DNA of 54,788 nucleotides from Candidatus Enterocloster excrementipullorum (lineage in GTDB: Bacteria > Bacillota > Clostridia > Lachnospirales > Lachnospiraceae). Under the pieces are notes generated by a model. That model was not told the DNA's origin and did not search any database. It worked only from the letters and a program-made list of their open reading frames with translations. The DNA lies in contig DWWT01000055.1 in assembly GCA_019119575.1 (NCBI GenBank), positions 1 to 54,788 on the forward strand. The letters run 5' to 3'. Position numbers and translations under genes: made by a program. This document shows, in pieces, positions 26,970 through 36,034 of this stretch (its first letter is position 1; each line of letters starts with the position of its first letter).

Positions 26970-29053
26970 ATCCCGGAACCTACCTGCAGAACCGCTATGA
27001 GATTCTGGAAAAAATAGGATCAGGCGGCATGTCTGTGGTCTATAAGGCCCAGTGCCATACCTTGAACCGTCTGGTTGCCATTAAGGTATTGAAAGAGGAA
27101 TTCGCCTTTGACAGGGCGTTCATTGATAAATTCCGGATGGAGGCCCAGGCAGCGGCCCGGCTGTCCCACCCGAACATTGTCAGCGTCTACGACGTTGTGG
27201 AGGAAGGTGCGCTTCACTACATTGTCATGGAGCTGATCGAGGGGGTCACCCTCAAGAGCTATATCGAAAAGAGGGGCTGCCTGGAGAACAAGGAGGCCAT
27301 CGGCATTGCCATCCAGGTGGCGTCAGGCATTGCGGCGGCCCACAGCCATCACATTGTCCACAGGGATATTAAGCCCCAGAATATTATCATTTCCCGGGAT
27401 GGAAAGGTGAAGGTGGCGGATTTTGGGATTGCCAAGGCAGTCTCCGCCCAGACGATGAATGCGACAGCCGTGGGTTCTGTTCACTACATTTCCCCGGAGC
27501 AGGCCAGAGGCGGGTACTGCGATGAGCGCAGCGATATTTATTCTTTCGGCATCACCCTGTATGAGATGGTTGCGGGAAAGGTTCCCTTTGAGGGGGACAA
27601 TACGGTGGCTGTGGCCCTGGCTCATCTGGAAGACCCGGTGGTGCCGCCCACAGAGTATAATCCGGATATCTGCCCGGGGTTGGAACAGATCATCTTAAAA
27701 TGCACCCAAAAGCGGCCGGATATGCGCTATGGGGCCATGGAGGACGTGATTGCGGATCTGCGGCGGGTTCTGGTGGATCCCCAGGCGGATGTTTTGGCGG
27801 CTGTCCAGGAGGAGGCAGAGCCGGACGCGGACAGCACCCGGATGCTGACAAAGGAGGAGATGGGCGCGATCAAGGAGGGGCGGCGCCGTCCGGCTCCCAG
27901 AAAAAAACACAGGGACGCGGAGGAGGACGATGTAAATCCGCAGTTTGACCGGATTGTCACGGCCATCGGCGTGGTAGCGGCGATCCTCATCGTGGCGGTG
28001 GTCATTTTCCTGCTCTCACGGCTTACCGGCCTTTTCACCCCAAGGACGAGTGAGAATATCCGGACCACGGCGGCGGCGGAGACATCCCTGCCTGCGGTGG
28101 AGGTGACTATCTCGGATAACCAGGTTTCCATGCCAAGCATCCTCGGGATGACGGAGGAGGAGGCCAGGCGGGCTCTGTCGGACTGCGGTCTGACGATGAC
28201 GGTCACGGCCAGGGAATACTCCGACAATTATGAGGAGGGCCAGGTTATGAGCCAGACCGTGGTGGAAGGCGATGCCGTGGAGCAAGGGACGGATGTGGGC
28301 GTTACCATCAGCCTGGGAAGCGACAAGGTGGATCTGGCTGCCCTGAATCTCACCCAGATGACGGCGGACCAGGCGGAGGCCCTTCTCAAAGAGAAAAATC
28401 TCCTGGTGCAGAGGAGAGAAGAGCCAAATGATACGGTTCCCCAGGGAAATGTGATCCGCTACAGCCCCGAGACGGCCAAGGCCGGGGAGAACGTGACCCT
28501 CTATGTGAGCACCGGCCCGCAGGTAGTGCCCGGACAGGTTCCGGAGCTTCGGGGGCGGGATCAGGTGACGGCGGATGCCCTCCTGGCGGGAGCGGGCCTG
28601 ACCACTGGAACGGTGACCTATGAAGCGAGCGATACGGTGCCGGAAGGGATTATCATCAACCAGTCCGTGGAGCCGGGGACGATTCTGCCCCTTCAGAGCA
28701 CCGTGGATTATGTGATAAGCGGAGCGGAGACAGAGACAGAGTCGGATGAAAGCGGTTCCTATTACGTGGGATCTATTGACCAGACCTGCTCCCTGGGGGA
28801 CTACATCGGGCCGGCAGCCCAGAGCAGCAGCATCCGGATTCTGGTGCGGTTAAAGCAGACCGTAAACGGGGACGATGTGTACACCACTCTCATGAGCCCG
28901 AGGCTTGTGGTAGGCGCCCAGGATATCCCCATTGTCATCAGCCGGATCCGCGGGGCCTACGGCGTGGACTCAGGAACCGTGGAGGTAGTGGATGCGGATG
29001 ATCTGGATAATGTCATTGCGTCCTACCCCGTGGCCTTTTTCCCCGCAGGATAG
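26963..29053 (+). CDS. prkC: PASTA-domain Ser/Thr protein kinase (PrkC/PknB)
   Basis: This membrane kinase senses muropeptides or lipid II and tunes wall synthesis, growth and, in spore formers, germination. Residues 10-270 are the kinase domain, with Lys41 (VAIKVLK), HRDIKPQN (Asp135) and DFG (Asp153). A basic juxtamembrane linker and one helix (about 331-353) follow. Outside the cell come three PASTA repeats (about 388-590) and a further 95-residue tail that does not look like PASTA. It opens YYVGSIDQTCSLGDY and ends near the stop at PVAFFPAG. Translation is coupled to prpC. Confidence 0.95.
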   Translation: MLNPGTYLQNRYEILEKIGSGGMSVVYKAQCHTLNRLVAIKVLKEEFAFDRAFIDKFRMEAQAAARLSHPNIVSVYDVVEEGALHYIVMELIEGVTLKSYIEKRGCLENKEAIGIAIQVASGIAAAHSHHIVHRDIKPQNIIISRDGKVKVADFGIAKAVSAQTMNATAVGSVHYISPEQARGGYCDERSDIYSFGITLYEMVAGKVPFEGDNTVAVALAHLEDPVVPPTEYNPDICPGLEQIILKCTQKRPDMRYGAMEDVIADLRRVLVDPQADVLAAVQEEAEPDADSTRMLTKEEMGAIKEGRRRPAPRKKHRDAEEDDVNPQFDRIVTAIGVVAAILIVAVVIFLLSRLTGLFTPRTSENIRTTAAAETSLPAVEVTISDNQVSMPSILGMTEEEARRALSDCGLTMTVTAREYSDNYEEGQVMSQTVVEGDAVEQGTDVGVTISLGSDKVDLAALNLTQMTADQAEALLKEKNLLVQRREEPNDTVPQGNVIRYSPETAKAGENVTLYVSTGPQVVPGQVPELRGRDQVTADALLAGAGLTTGTVTYEASDTVPEGIIINQSVEPGTILPLQSTVDYVISGAETETESDESGSYYVGSIDQTCSLGDYIGPAAQSSSIRILVRLKQTVNGDDVYTTLMSPRLVVGAQDIPIVISRIRGAYGVDSGTVEVVDADDLDNVIASYPVAFFPAG

Positions 29054-29064
29054 GAGAGGAAGCT

Positions 29065-29943
29065 ATGCGGGGGAAGATAGTGAAAGGAATCGGCGGTTTT
29101 TATTACGTCGACAATGGAAAGAACAAGGTGTACGCCTGCCGGGCCAAGGGGATATTCCGCAAACAGGACATCAAGCCCCTGGTAGGGGATAATGTGGAAT
29201 TTACGATTTTGGATGAGACGGATGCGGAGGGGAATGTGGATGCCATTCTTCCCCGGAAGAATGCGCTGATCCGTCCGGCTGCGGCCAATGTGGATCAGGC
29301 CCTGGTGGTCTTTGCCCTGACCCATCCGGCTCCGAACTTAAACCTGCTGGACCGCTTCCTGGTGATGATGGAGCGGGAGCAGGTGCCGGTGATCATCTGC
29401 TTTAACAAGGCGGATCTGGCCGGAGAGGAGGAGATGGAAGCGTACCGCGCCGTCTATGAGAAGGCCGGATATCCGGTGCGGATCATCAGCGCGAAGGAAG
29501 AGGACGGAGTGGAGGCTGTGCGCAGCCTGATGCGGGGAAAAACTACGGTTCTCGCAGGTCCCTCGGGCGTGGGAAAATCCACCCTGACCAATGCCATCCA
29601 CCCCCAGGCTTCCATGGAGACCGGCGACATCAGCCGGAAGATTGAGCGGGGAAAGCACACGACCCGCCACAGTGAGCTGTTTTTTCTGGAGGAGGGTACC
29701 TACATGATGGACACTCCGGGGTTCAGCTCCATCTTTCCGCCGGATATGGAGGCGGATGAGCTGAAGGGGTATTTTCCTGAATTCGCCCGCTTTGAGGACG
29801 GCTGCCGGTTTTTAGGCTGCGTCCATGTGGGGGAGAGGGACTGCGGGGTCAAGGACGCCGTAAACCAGGGAGAAGTGAGCATAAGCCGCTATGAAAATTA
29901 CGTGCTCATGTATGAAGAACTGAAGAACAGAAGGAGATACTGA
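29065..29943 (+). CDS. rsgA: Ribosome small-subunit GTPase RsgA
   Basis: This GTPase helps late 30S maturation. The 292-residue protein shows the circularly permuted order typical of RsgA: an OB-fold N-terminus, then the G4 motif N-K-A-D (114-117), then the G1 motif GPSGVGKST (about 165-173), then the G3 region DTPGF. It ends in a zinc-binding segment CRFLGCVHVGERDC. It follows prkC by 11 bp, with AGGAGAGGA before ATG 29065. The prpC-prkC-rsgA-rpe-thiN order is conserved from Bacillus to Clostridia. Confidence 0.96.
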   Translation: MRGKIVKGIGGFYYVDNGKNKVYACRAKGIFRKQDIKPLVGDNVEFTILDETDAEGNVDAILPRKNALIRPAAANVDQALVVFALTHPAPNLNLLDRFLVMMEREQVPVIICFNKADLAGEEEMEAYRAVYEKAGYPVRIISAKEEDGVEAVRSLMRGKTTVLAGPSGVGKSTLTNAIHPQASMETGDISRKIERGKHTTRHSELFFLEEGTYMMDTPGFSSIFPPDMEADELKGYFPEFARFEDGCRFLGCVHVGERDCGVKDAVNQGEVSISRYENYVLMYEELKNRRRY

Positions 29944-29944
29944 T

Positions 29945-30610
29945 ATGCATTATAAGCTGGCGCCGTCCATTCTGGCGGCGGATTTTACACGGCTGGGAGA
30001 GCAGGTGCGGGCAGTGGACGAGGCGGGAGCCCAGTACATCCACCTGGATGTGATGGACGGGGCCTTTGTGCCCAGCATATCCTTTGGGATGCCTGTGATT
30101 AAAAGCCTGCGGGAGATTACGGACAAGGTGTTTGACGTTCACATGATGGTGGAGGAGCCAGGCCGCTATGTGGAGGATATGTGCAGATGCGGGGCGGATC
30201 TGATCACGGTTCACGCGGAGGCCTGCACCCATCTGGACCGGGTGGTAAACCAGATCAAGGAGGGCGGGATGCGCGCGGGCGTGGCAGTAAACCCGGCGAC
30301 GCCTCTGTCCGTTCTGGATCCGATTCTCGGGGAGCTGGACATGGTTCTCATCATGACGGTAAATCCCGGCTTCGGCGGCCAGAAATTCATCCCCTACACC
30401 ATGGAAAAAATACGCTCCCTGCGGCGGATTCTGACCGAGCGGGAGCTTGCGGCGGACATCCAGGTAGACGGAGGGATCAGTTCGGCCAATGTGCGGGAGG
30501 TTCTGGAGGCCGGGGCAAATGTGTTTGTGGCGGGCTCTGCTGTCTTTGGGGAGGATCCTGGGGCCAGGACGAGAGAATTTTTAGACATATTCGGGGAATA
30601 TGAAGCATGA
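29945..30610 (+). CDS. rpe: Ribulose-phosphate 3-epimerase
   Basis: This pentose-phosphate enzyme interconverts ribulose-5-phosphate and xylulose-5-phosphate. The 221-residue TIM barrel starts KLAPSILAADF. It has the metal-site histidines in YIHLDVMDG and FDVHMMVE, the motif VNPGFGGQKF and the phosphate-binding GADVFVAGSAVF-like loop near the C-terminus (here GANVFVAGSAVF). It starts 1 bp after rsgA and its stop overlaps the thiN start (ATGA). Confidence 0.96.
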   Translation: MHYKLAPSILAADFTRLGEQVRAVDEAGAQYIHLDVMDGAFVPSISFGMPVIKSLREITDKVFDVHMMVEEPGRYVEDMCRCGADLITVHAEACTHLDRVVNQIKEGGMRAGVAVNPATPLSVLDPILGELDMVLIMTVNPGFGGQKFIPYTMEKIRSLRRILTERELAADIQVDGGISSANVREVLEAGANVFVAGSAVFGEDPGARTREFLDIFGEYEA

Positions 30611-31260
30611 AGCGCTGTCTGATCATAACCGGGGGCTCCATTGATTTGGAGTTCGCCCGGTCTTATTTGGCAAAGGAGAAATTTGAGCGGATTATTGCGG
30701 TGGATCGCGGCCTGGCCGCAGCGGGAGCGCTGGGCCTTATGCCCGATGCAGCGGTAGGGGATTTTGACTCCGTTGACCCGGCTGTTCTGGCGGATTTCAG
30801 GCGGCAGGAGCACATTGTCTGGGAGGTGCACCAGCCGGAGAAGGATGACACGGATACGGAGCTGGCCATCAAGCGGGCATTGGCCATGGGGGCCTCCCAC
30901 ATCGTCCTTTTGGGCGCCACCGGGGGAAGGCTTGACCATCTTCTGGGAAATATCCATCTGCTCTTTCCCTGCCTGCAGCGGGGCGTGCAGGCCTGCATTG
31001 TGGATCCGGGAAATAAGCTCTACCTGATTGACGGGGAGCACTATTTTAAGAAAAAAGATGCGTGGGGGACCTATATCTCCTTCCTGCCTCTGACTGAGGA
31101 GGTGCGGGGCATCACCCTGCGGGGGTTTAAGTATCCCCTGACGGACCGGGATATCTCCATAGGAACCAGCCTGTGCATCAGCAATGAGCTGGAAGACGAG
31201 GAGGCATCCATCACCTTCCGGGAGGGCGTGCTGGTGGTGGTGGAGTCGCGGGACGCATGA
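30607..31260 (+). CDS. thiN: Thiamine pyrophosphokinase
   Basis: This enzyme makes thiamine diphosphate from thiamine and ATP. The 217-residue protein has the family pattern: an N-terminal Rossmann-like domain with VDRGLAAAGALGLMPDAAVGDFDS, then EKDDTDTELAIKRAL and GATGGRLDHLLGN. A C-terminal beta domain covers the ISFLPLTEEVRGITLRGFKY area. The start overlaps the rpe stop by 4 nt. It is the last gene of the priA-thiN run. No TPP riboswitch is present, as expected inside an operon. Confidence 0.95.
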   Translation: MKRCLIITGGSIDLEFARSYLAKEKFERIIAVDRGLAAAGALGLMPDAAVGDFDSVDPAVLADFRRQEHIVWEVHQPEKDDTDTELAIKRALAMGASHIVLLGATGGRLDHLLGNIHLLFPCLQRGVQACIVDPGNKLYLIDGEHYFKKKDAWGTYISFLPLTEEVRGITLRGFKYPLTDRDISIGTSLCISNELEDEEASITFREGVLVVVESRDA

Positions 31261-31388
31261 TTTGAAAGAAGGGGCTTTTCTTTCCGGGAAAAATGATATA
31301 TACTCTAAAGAAAGGCGTCCGCGGTCAGCCGGGCGCCGCTTTAGAAATGCGCGGCAGTCCTTGACGGCGCAAAACCCAGGAGGAAACC

Positions 31389-32678
31389 ATGTTAGATTTA
31401 AAGTTTGTGCGGGAAAATCCCGAGATCGTAAAGCAGAATATTCGAAATAAATTCCAGGATGCCAAGCTGCCTCTGGTGGATGAGGTGATCGAGCTGGACG
31501 AGAAGAGCCGCAAGGCAAAGAAGGAGGCGGACGATCTCAGAGCCTCCCGCAATAAGCTCTCCAAGGAGATCGGAAAGCTTATGGGACAGGGCAAGAAGGA
31601 GGAAGCCGAGGCGGTCAAGGCCCAGGTAAATGCAAATTCTGCCCGTCTGGCGGAGCTGGAGGCCCAGGAGAGCGAGCTTTCCGAGAAGATCCTGAAGATC
31701 ATGATGACCATTCCGAACATTATTGACCCTTCCGTGCCCATCGGAAAGGACGACAGCGAGAATGTGGAGCTGGAGCGCTTTGGCGAGCCGGTGGTGCCGG
31801 ACTTCGAGATTCCGTACCACACGGAGATCATGGAGCGGTTTAACGGCATCGACTTGGACGCGGCCCGGAAAGTGGCAGGCAACGGTTTTTACTACCTGAT
31901 GGGGGATATCGCCAGGCTGCACTCCGCGGTTATTTCCTATGCAAGAGATTTTATGATTGACAGGGGCTTTACCTACTGTGTTCCCCCCTTTATGATCCGC
32001 AGCAATGTGGTGACCGGCGTGATGAGCTTCGCGGAGATGGACGCCATGATGTACAAGATCGAGGGGGAGGATCTCTACCTCATCGGTACCAGCGAGCACT
32101 CCATGATCGGAAAGTTTATTGATACCATCACCCCGGAGGATCAGCTTCCCCAGACGCTGACCAGCTATTCCCCGTGCTTCCGCAAGGAGAAGGGAGCGCA
32201 CGGCATTGAGGAGCGGGGTGTTTACCGGATTCATCAGTTTGAAAAGCAGGAGATGATCGTAGTCTGCAAGCCCGAGGAGAGCCCCATGTGGTATGACCGG
32301 CTGTGGCAGAACACCGTGGACCTGTTCCGGTCTATGGACATTCCGGTGCGCACTCTGGGATGCTGCTCCGGCGATCTGGCAGATCTGAAGGTGAAGTCCT
32401 GCGACGTGGAGGCATGGTCCCCCCGCCAGAAGAAGTATTTTGAGGTGGGAAGCTGCTCCAATCTGGGAGATGCTCAGGCACGCCGCCTGAAGATCCGTGT
32501 GCAGGCTGAGGACGGAAGCAAGTACCTGGCCCACACCTTAAACAACACGGTTGTGGCTCCGCCCCGGATGCTGATCGCCTTTTTGGAGAACAACCTGCAG
32601 GCGGACGGCAGCGTGAAGATTCCGCAGGTTCTTCGGCCGTATATGGGCGGTATGGAAGTTATGATTCCGAAAAAGTGA
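31389..32678 (+). CDS. serS: Seryl-tRNA synthetase
   Basis: This class II synthetase charges tRNA-Ser. The 429-residue protein has an N-terminal two-helix coiled-coil arm (about 30-105) that grips the tRNA. Class II motif 2 is in YSPCFRKEKGAHG. Motif 3 reads LNNTVVAPPRMLIAFLEN, which departs from the common bacterial version ending in GRTLVALLEN but keeps the core arginine. AGGAGG (31378-31383) precedes ATG 31389. The 128-bp leader is too short for a T-box and holds only a small GGCGTCCG / CGGGCGCC hairpin near 31315-31340. Confidence 0.94.
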   Translation: MLDLKFVRENPEIVKQNIRNKFQDAKLPLVDEVIELDEKSRKAKKEADDLRASRNKLSKEIGKLMGQGKKEEAEAVKAQVNANSARLAELEAQESELSEKILKIMMTIPNIIDPSVPIGKDDSENVELERFGEPVVPDFEIPYHTEIMERFNGIDLDAARKVAGNGFYYLMGDIARLHSAVISYARDFMIDRGFTYCVPPFMIRSNVVTGVMSFAEMDAMMYKIEGEDLYLIGTSEHSMIGKFIDTITPEDQLPQTLTSYSPCFRKEKGAHGIEERGVYRIHQFEKQEMIVVCKPEESPMWYDRLWQNTVDLFRSMDIPVRTLGCCSGDLADLKVKSCDVEAWSPRQKKYFEVGSCSNLGDAQARRLKIRVQAEDGSKYLAHTLNNTVVAPPRMLIAFLENNLQADGSVKIPQVLRPYMGGMEVMIPKK

Positions 32679-32697
32679 TTGACAGGAGGATGGTTCC

Positions 32698-33066
32698 GTG
32701 ATTGTTTTTAATCATTTTAATTTTAACGTGCTGGATCTCGAAAAGAGCCTTGCATTTTATAAAGAAGCCCTCGGGCTGGTGCCTGTCCGGGAGAAGGATG
32801 CCGCGGACGGCTCCTTTAAGCTGGTGTACCTGGGCGACGGGGTGACGGATTTTACCCTGGAGCTTACCTGGCTGAGAGACCGGAAGGAGCCCTACAACCT
32901 GGGAGAATGCGAGTTCCACCTTGCCTTCCATGTGGATGCGTATGAGGAGCTGCACGCCCGCCATGAAAAGATGGGCTGCATCTGCTTTGAGAATCCGTCC
33001 ATGGGTATCTATTTTATTTCGGACCCCGACGGGTACTGGATTGAGATTGTGCCGGCCCGCAGGTAG
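32698..33066 (+). CDS. VOC superfamily (glyoxalase-like) protein
   Basis: This 122-residue single-domain protein has the beta-alpha-beta-beta-beta fold of the vicinal oxygen chelate superfamily. The candidate metal ligands are His6 (NHFNFNV), a Glu in DFTLELTW, a His in LAFHVDAY and the Glu in YWIEIVP. The pattern resembles glyoxalase I, and FYKEALGLVPV and FISDPDGYWIEIV are typical of lactoylglutathione-lyase-type members. The real substrate is not known. It begins at GTG 32698 behind AGGAGG, 19 bp after serS. Confidence 0.85.
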   Translation: MIVFNHFNFNVLDLEKSLAFYKEALGLVPVREKDAADGSFKLVYLGDGVTDFTLELTWLRDRKEPYNLGECEFHLAFHVDAYEELHARHEKMGCICFENPSMGIYFISDPDGYWIEIVPARR

Positions 33067-33318
33067 AGAACAAAGACCGGCTGCATATGTATGGGAGAGC
33101 CGCGGTGGCTGTCCGGAGGAATCGTCTGATTTTCCCGGATGGCGCCGCGGTTTTGCGCTATCCGGCAGAAGAGGGGCAGTTCGGTACCGTTGTTTGTAAA
33201 TTTTATAAAATTTTTATATTTTTGTTACAGAGTTATTACAATCAATAGCTAAAATGGTGTCAGTATTCTGGGGCGCATCCCAGGGATATGTACATGCAAG
33301 GGACAGGAAGGAAATCAG
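33067..33318. other. Intergenic region before the NlpC/P60 gene
   Basis: The first half holds a possible terminator for the serS-VOC transcript: CCGCGG (33100-33105) pairs with CCGCGG (33145-33150), with an inner TCCGG/CCGGA stem, followed by TTTT. The second half is very AT-rich and carries a WalR-like box (33223-33239). No small gene seems likely. Confidence 0.45.
33223..33239 (+). promoter_or_regulatory. Candidate WalR (YycF) box
   Basis: TGTTAC-N5-TATTAC fits the WalR consensus TGTWAH-N5-TGTWAH with one mismatch. It lies 80 bp before an SH3-NlpC/P60 hydrolase, the kind of gene WalRK controls in Bacillus. No clear sigma-A promoter could be paired with it. Confidence 0.4.
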
Positions 33319-35010
33319 ATGGAACAGGAACACAATTCGGAAAAGCCTGGCCGAAGGACGGCAGGAAAACACGAAGATTATAAAAAGAGGCTTCAGAGAA
33401 TCCGCAGAAAGAGAAAGGGCGGATTGTATGCTTATGGAAAATATGCGGCTGTTGGGGCAGCGGCGCTTTTGGCCGCAGGAGGGATTCTCGGTGCAGTTTT
33501 ATGGATGAACCGGGGCGGTTCGGGAGACCCGGCGGGCCGGGAGATGGCTGCGGCCGCGGAGGGGATTTTGGCAGACGGCTCTCTGGCTACCGGGTCCGCG
33601 GCGTCAAGGATCGCGGGAGACGGATCCGGCGCGCTGGCCGCCCAGGATGCGGCGGAAGAAGCGCGCATACAGGCGGAGAAGGAGGAGGCGCTGGACGCCT
33701 ACGCGAATCTGGGAATCGCCGATGTGGAGGAGTTCCTGAATGTGCGGGACGCAGCGGAAAACGGCATGGTGATCGGCCGCCTGCCGAGCGGCGGGGCCTG
33801 CGATATTCTGGAGACCGAGGGAGAGTGGCACCACATCCGCTCCGGAGAGGTGGAGGGCTATGTAAACAGCCAGTATCTTCTCACCGGGGAAGAGGCTCGT
33901 GAGCGGGCCATGGAGGAGATAGAGGAGATGGCGGTTGTGACGGCGGAGAGCGTAAATATCCGCAGCGAGCCGGCCATCAGCTATGCCAATGTGGTGGGGC
34001 AGGCCTGGACCGGGGACCGGTATCCCGTGGTCTCCGTGGAGGATGGCTGGATTCAGGTGGAGGACGGCTATATCTCGGCGGACTACGCAGATGTGCGGTA
34101 TGCGCTTCCCGAGGCCAGCGAGCTGGACCAGCAGACACTGGCATTGAATCAGTATCAGAATCTGGTAATCTCAAAGGTAAGCACCTATCTGAATGTGCGC
34201 AGTTCACCGGAGGATCAGGGAGATCGGAATATCATCGGGCAGCTCCCCAGCTACGCGGCGGGAGAGATCATAGAGACCCTGGACGGCTGGTATCATATTC
34301 GTTCCGGCGGGATTGACGGTTACATCTCCTCGGATCCGCAGTACACGGCAGTGGGGCAGGAGGCGCGGGATTTGGCTTACGGGGCAATGTCCCTCATGGC
34401 GATTGTGAATACCGAACGGCTGAATGTCCGCACGGAGCCCAACACAGAGTCGAGCATCTGGACCCAGATCTCCCAGGAGGAGCGGTATCATGTGATTCAG
34501 CAGCTTGACGGCTGGGTGCAGATCGAGCTGGACTCCGCCGGTGAAGGGGAGGAGATCGACGGCGCCTATATATCCATCGCGGACGGAAACGCGGAGGTGC
34601 GCTATACCCTGGAGGAGGCGATCCGCTTCTCGCCGCTGGATGAAGCAGCGGGCCTGCGCAGCCGAATTGCCAACTATGCGCTCCAGTTTGTGGGCAATCC
34701 CTATGTGTGGGGAGGAACCAGCCTGACAAACGGCGCGGACTGCTCCGGCTTTGTTCAGTCCGTGATGCGCAACTTCGGCATATCGCTTCCCCGTACATCC
34801 AGGGCACAGTCCCAGGTGGGAGAGGCAATTAACTCCTCTGAGATGCAGCCCGGCGACCTGATTTTCTACGCGAACAGCAGCGGTACGGTCAACCATGTGG
34901 CCATGTATATCGGAAACGGGCAGGTGGTCCATGCCTCCAGCGCCCGAACGGGAATCCGTATTTCCAACTGGAATTACCGGACGCCGAAGGTGATACGGCG
35001 GGTGCTGTAG
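33319..35010 (+). CDS. SH3-repeat NlpC/P60 peptidoglycan endopeptidase
   Basis: This is an exported, membrane-anchored wall hydrolase that cleaves stem peptides, typically between D-Glu and the diamino acid. The basic cytoplasmic N-terminus (about 1-40) is followed by one helix (about 41-63). Then come four bacterial SH3 repeats, recognisable from FLNVRDAAENG, SVNIRSEPAIS, YLNVRSSPEDQ and RLNVRTEPNTE. The C-terminal NlpC/P60 domain has Cys475 (NGADCSGF), His526 (VNHVAMY) and a third polar residue, His538. The start ATG has GGAAGG upstream. A WalR-like box upstream suggests control by wall stress signalling. Confidence 0.93.
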   Translation: MEQEHNSEKPGRRTAGKHEDYKKRLQRIRRKRKGGLYAYGKYAAVGAAALLAAGGILGAVLWMNRGGSGDPAGREMAAAAEGILADGSLATGSAASRIAGDGSGALAAQDAAEEARIQAEKEEALDAYANLGIADVEEFLNVRDAAENGMVIGRLPSGGACDILETEGEWHHIRSGEVEGYVNSQYLLTGEEARERAMEEIEEMAVVTAESVNIRSEPAISYANVVGQAWTGDRYPVVSVEDGWIQVEDGYISADYADVRYALPEASELDQQTLALNQYQNLVISKVSTYLNVRSSPEDQGDRNIIGQLPSYAAGEIIETLDGWYHIRSGGIDGYISSDPQYTAVGQEARDLAYGAMSLMAIVNTERLNVRTEPNTESSIWTQISQEERYHVIQQLDGWVQIELDSAGEGEEIDGAYISIADGNAEVRYTLEEAIRFSPLDEAAGLRSRIANYALQFVGNPYVWGGTSLTNGADCSGFVQSVMRNFGISLPRTSRAQSQVGEAINSSEMQPGDLIFYANSSGTVNHVAMYIGNGQVVHASSARTGIRISNWNYRTPKVIRRVL

Positions 35011-35041
35011 CAATAGGAAGAGAAAAGAAGGGGGGAAAAGT

Positions 35042-36034
35042 GTGAAGATTGACGAACTGCGCCGCCTGCTTCAGGCGGCGGACCGGGAAAACCTGGAGAA
35101 GGCATTTGCGGAAAGCTACAAACAGCTCCGCAAAGCTCAGAAGGAAGAGATTGACCAGGTGCTTACGGATATTCTGGAAGGAAAAACGGCGGAGAAAGAG
35201 AATAAGAAAGAAAAGCCGTTGGAATTCGAGGATCTGAAGGGACAGATCGAATTCTTCATAGAGAACGCCAAAGCCCAGAATTATTTTGCGCCAAACCGGG
35301 TGATTCCGAAGAACCAGCGGCCCAAATGGCGGTTTATGGTCAAAAATTTTATTAAGGAACTGGAAAAAATTCCGCCTGACAGCGAAATGTTTGATGAATC
35401 CGTGCAGCTGCTGGATCAGCTGTATGCATTGATCTGCCTGGCCTGTAATGTCTATTTGTTCTCCACGGATGATCCTTTCCGCTCCATTGGGTGGGAGCAG
35501 AATCAGCTTTTTGCACTGCTGGCGAAACGGACGTTTGAAACAGGGTATTCCAGGGAAAATATTTCAAGACTGCTTTTGAGGGCCTCTACCGGAGGACTAA
35601 GCAGGGAATCCCTTCATATCCAGCAGGAGATGGCTTTGGCGGCCCTCCTTAGGACAAGCGATGTGCGGACAGCGGCTATTGAGGAGGCAGAGAAGCTGGT
35701 GGATGGGTGGGAAGAAAAGCTGAAAACCCTAAAGCAATATGACAGAGGCAGGTATGAGCTGGAGGAGAACATTGATGAGCTGGGAGCTGTGATCCTGATG
35801 CTGTCTGCGGCTCTGGAAGAATGGAAGAAAGGAATTGACTATTATTTTAAGCATTCGAAGCGTCAAAACCGGGAAGTGACGTTATACTGCGCTTTGAAAG
35901 TGTTCTGGTATATTGATCGGAATGACCTGTGGATAAAAACCTATGAATACGGGCTTCGGAAAAAGATTGAGCCAAGAGATGAACTGACAAGAAGATATGA
36001 AGAATTGAAACGTAACAGTTTAGACGGCGGGTAA
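35042..36034 (+). CDS. Hypothetical protein, low GC
   Basis: This 330-residue protein is one I do not recognise. It is highly charged and predicted mostly helical, with no signal peptide and no membrane helix. Residues 1-65 are lysine/glutamate rich and coiled-coil-like. A distinctive segment YFAPNRVIPKNQRPKWRF follows at about 85, then several helical hairpins that might be a repeat scaffold. Sampled stretches have about 40-45 percent GC against roughly 58 percent around it, which suggests transfer. It starts at GTG 35042 after AAGGGGGG. Its last six codons and stop lie within the left arm of the palindromic element at 36016-36162, so the natural C-terminus may have been altered. It could be cotranscribed with the NlpC/P60 gene 31 bp upstream. 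Confidence 0.75.
   Translation: MKIDELRRLLQAADRENLEKAFAESYKQLRKAQKEEIDQVLTDILEGKTAEKENKKEKPLEFEDLKGQIEFFIENAKAQNYFAPNRVIPKNQRPKWRFMVKNFIKELEKIPPDSEMFDESVQLLDQLYALICLACNVYLFSTDDPFRSIGWEQNQLFALLAKRTFETGYSRENISRLLLRASTGGLSRESLHIQQEMALAALLRTSDVRTAAIEEAEKLVDGWEEKLKTLKQYDRGRYELEENIDELGAVILMLSAALEEWKKGIDYYFKHSKRQNREVTLYCALKVFWYIDRNDLWIKTYEYGLRKKIEPRDELTRRYEELKRNSLDGG

Noticed and set aside
31261..31388. T-box leader before serS
   Set aside because: Only 128 bp long and lacking the conserved T-box core and terminator; just a small hairpin is present.
30394..31518. 374-codon antisense frame across rpe, thiN and the serS start
   Set aside because: It crosses three well-supported genes and has no family features.
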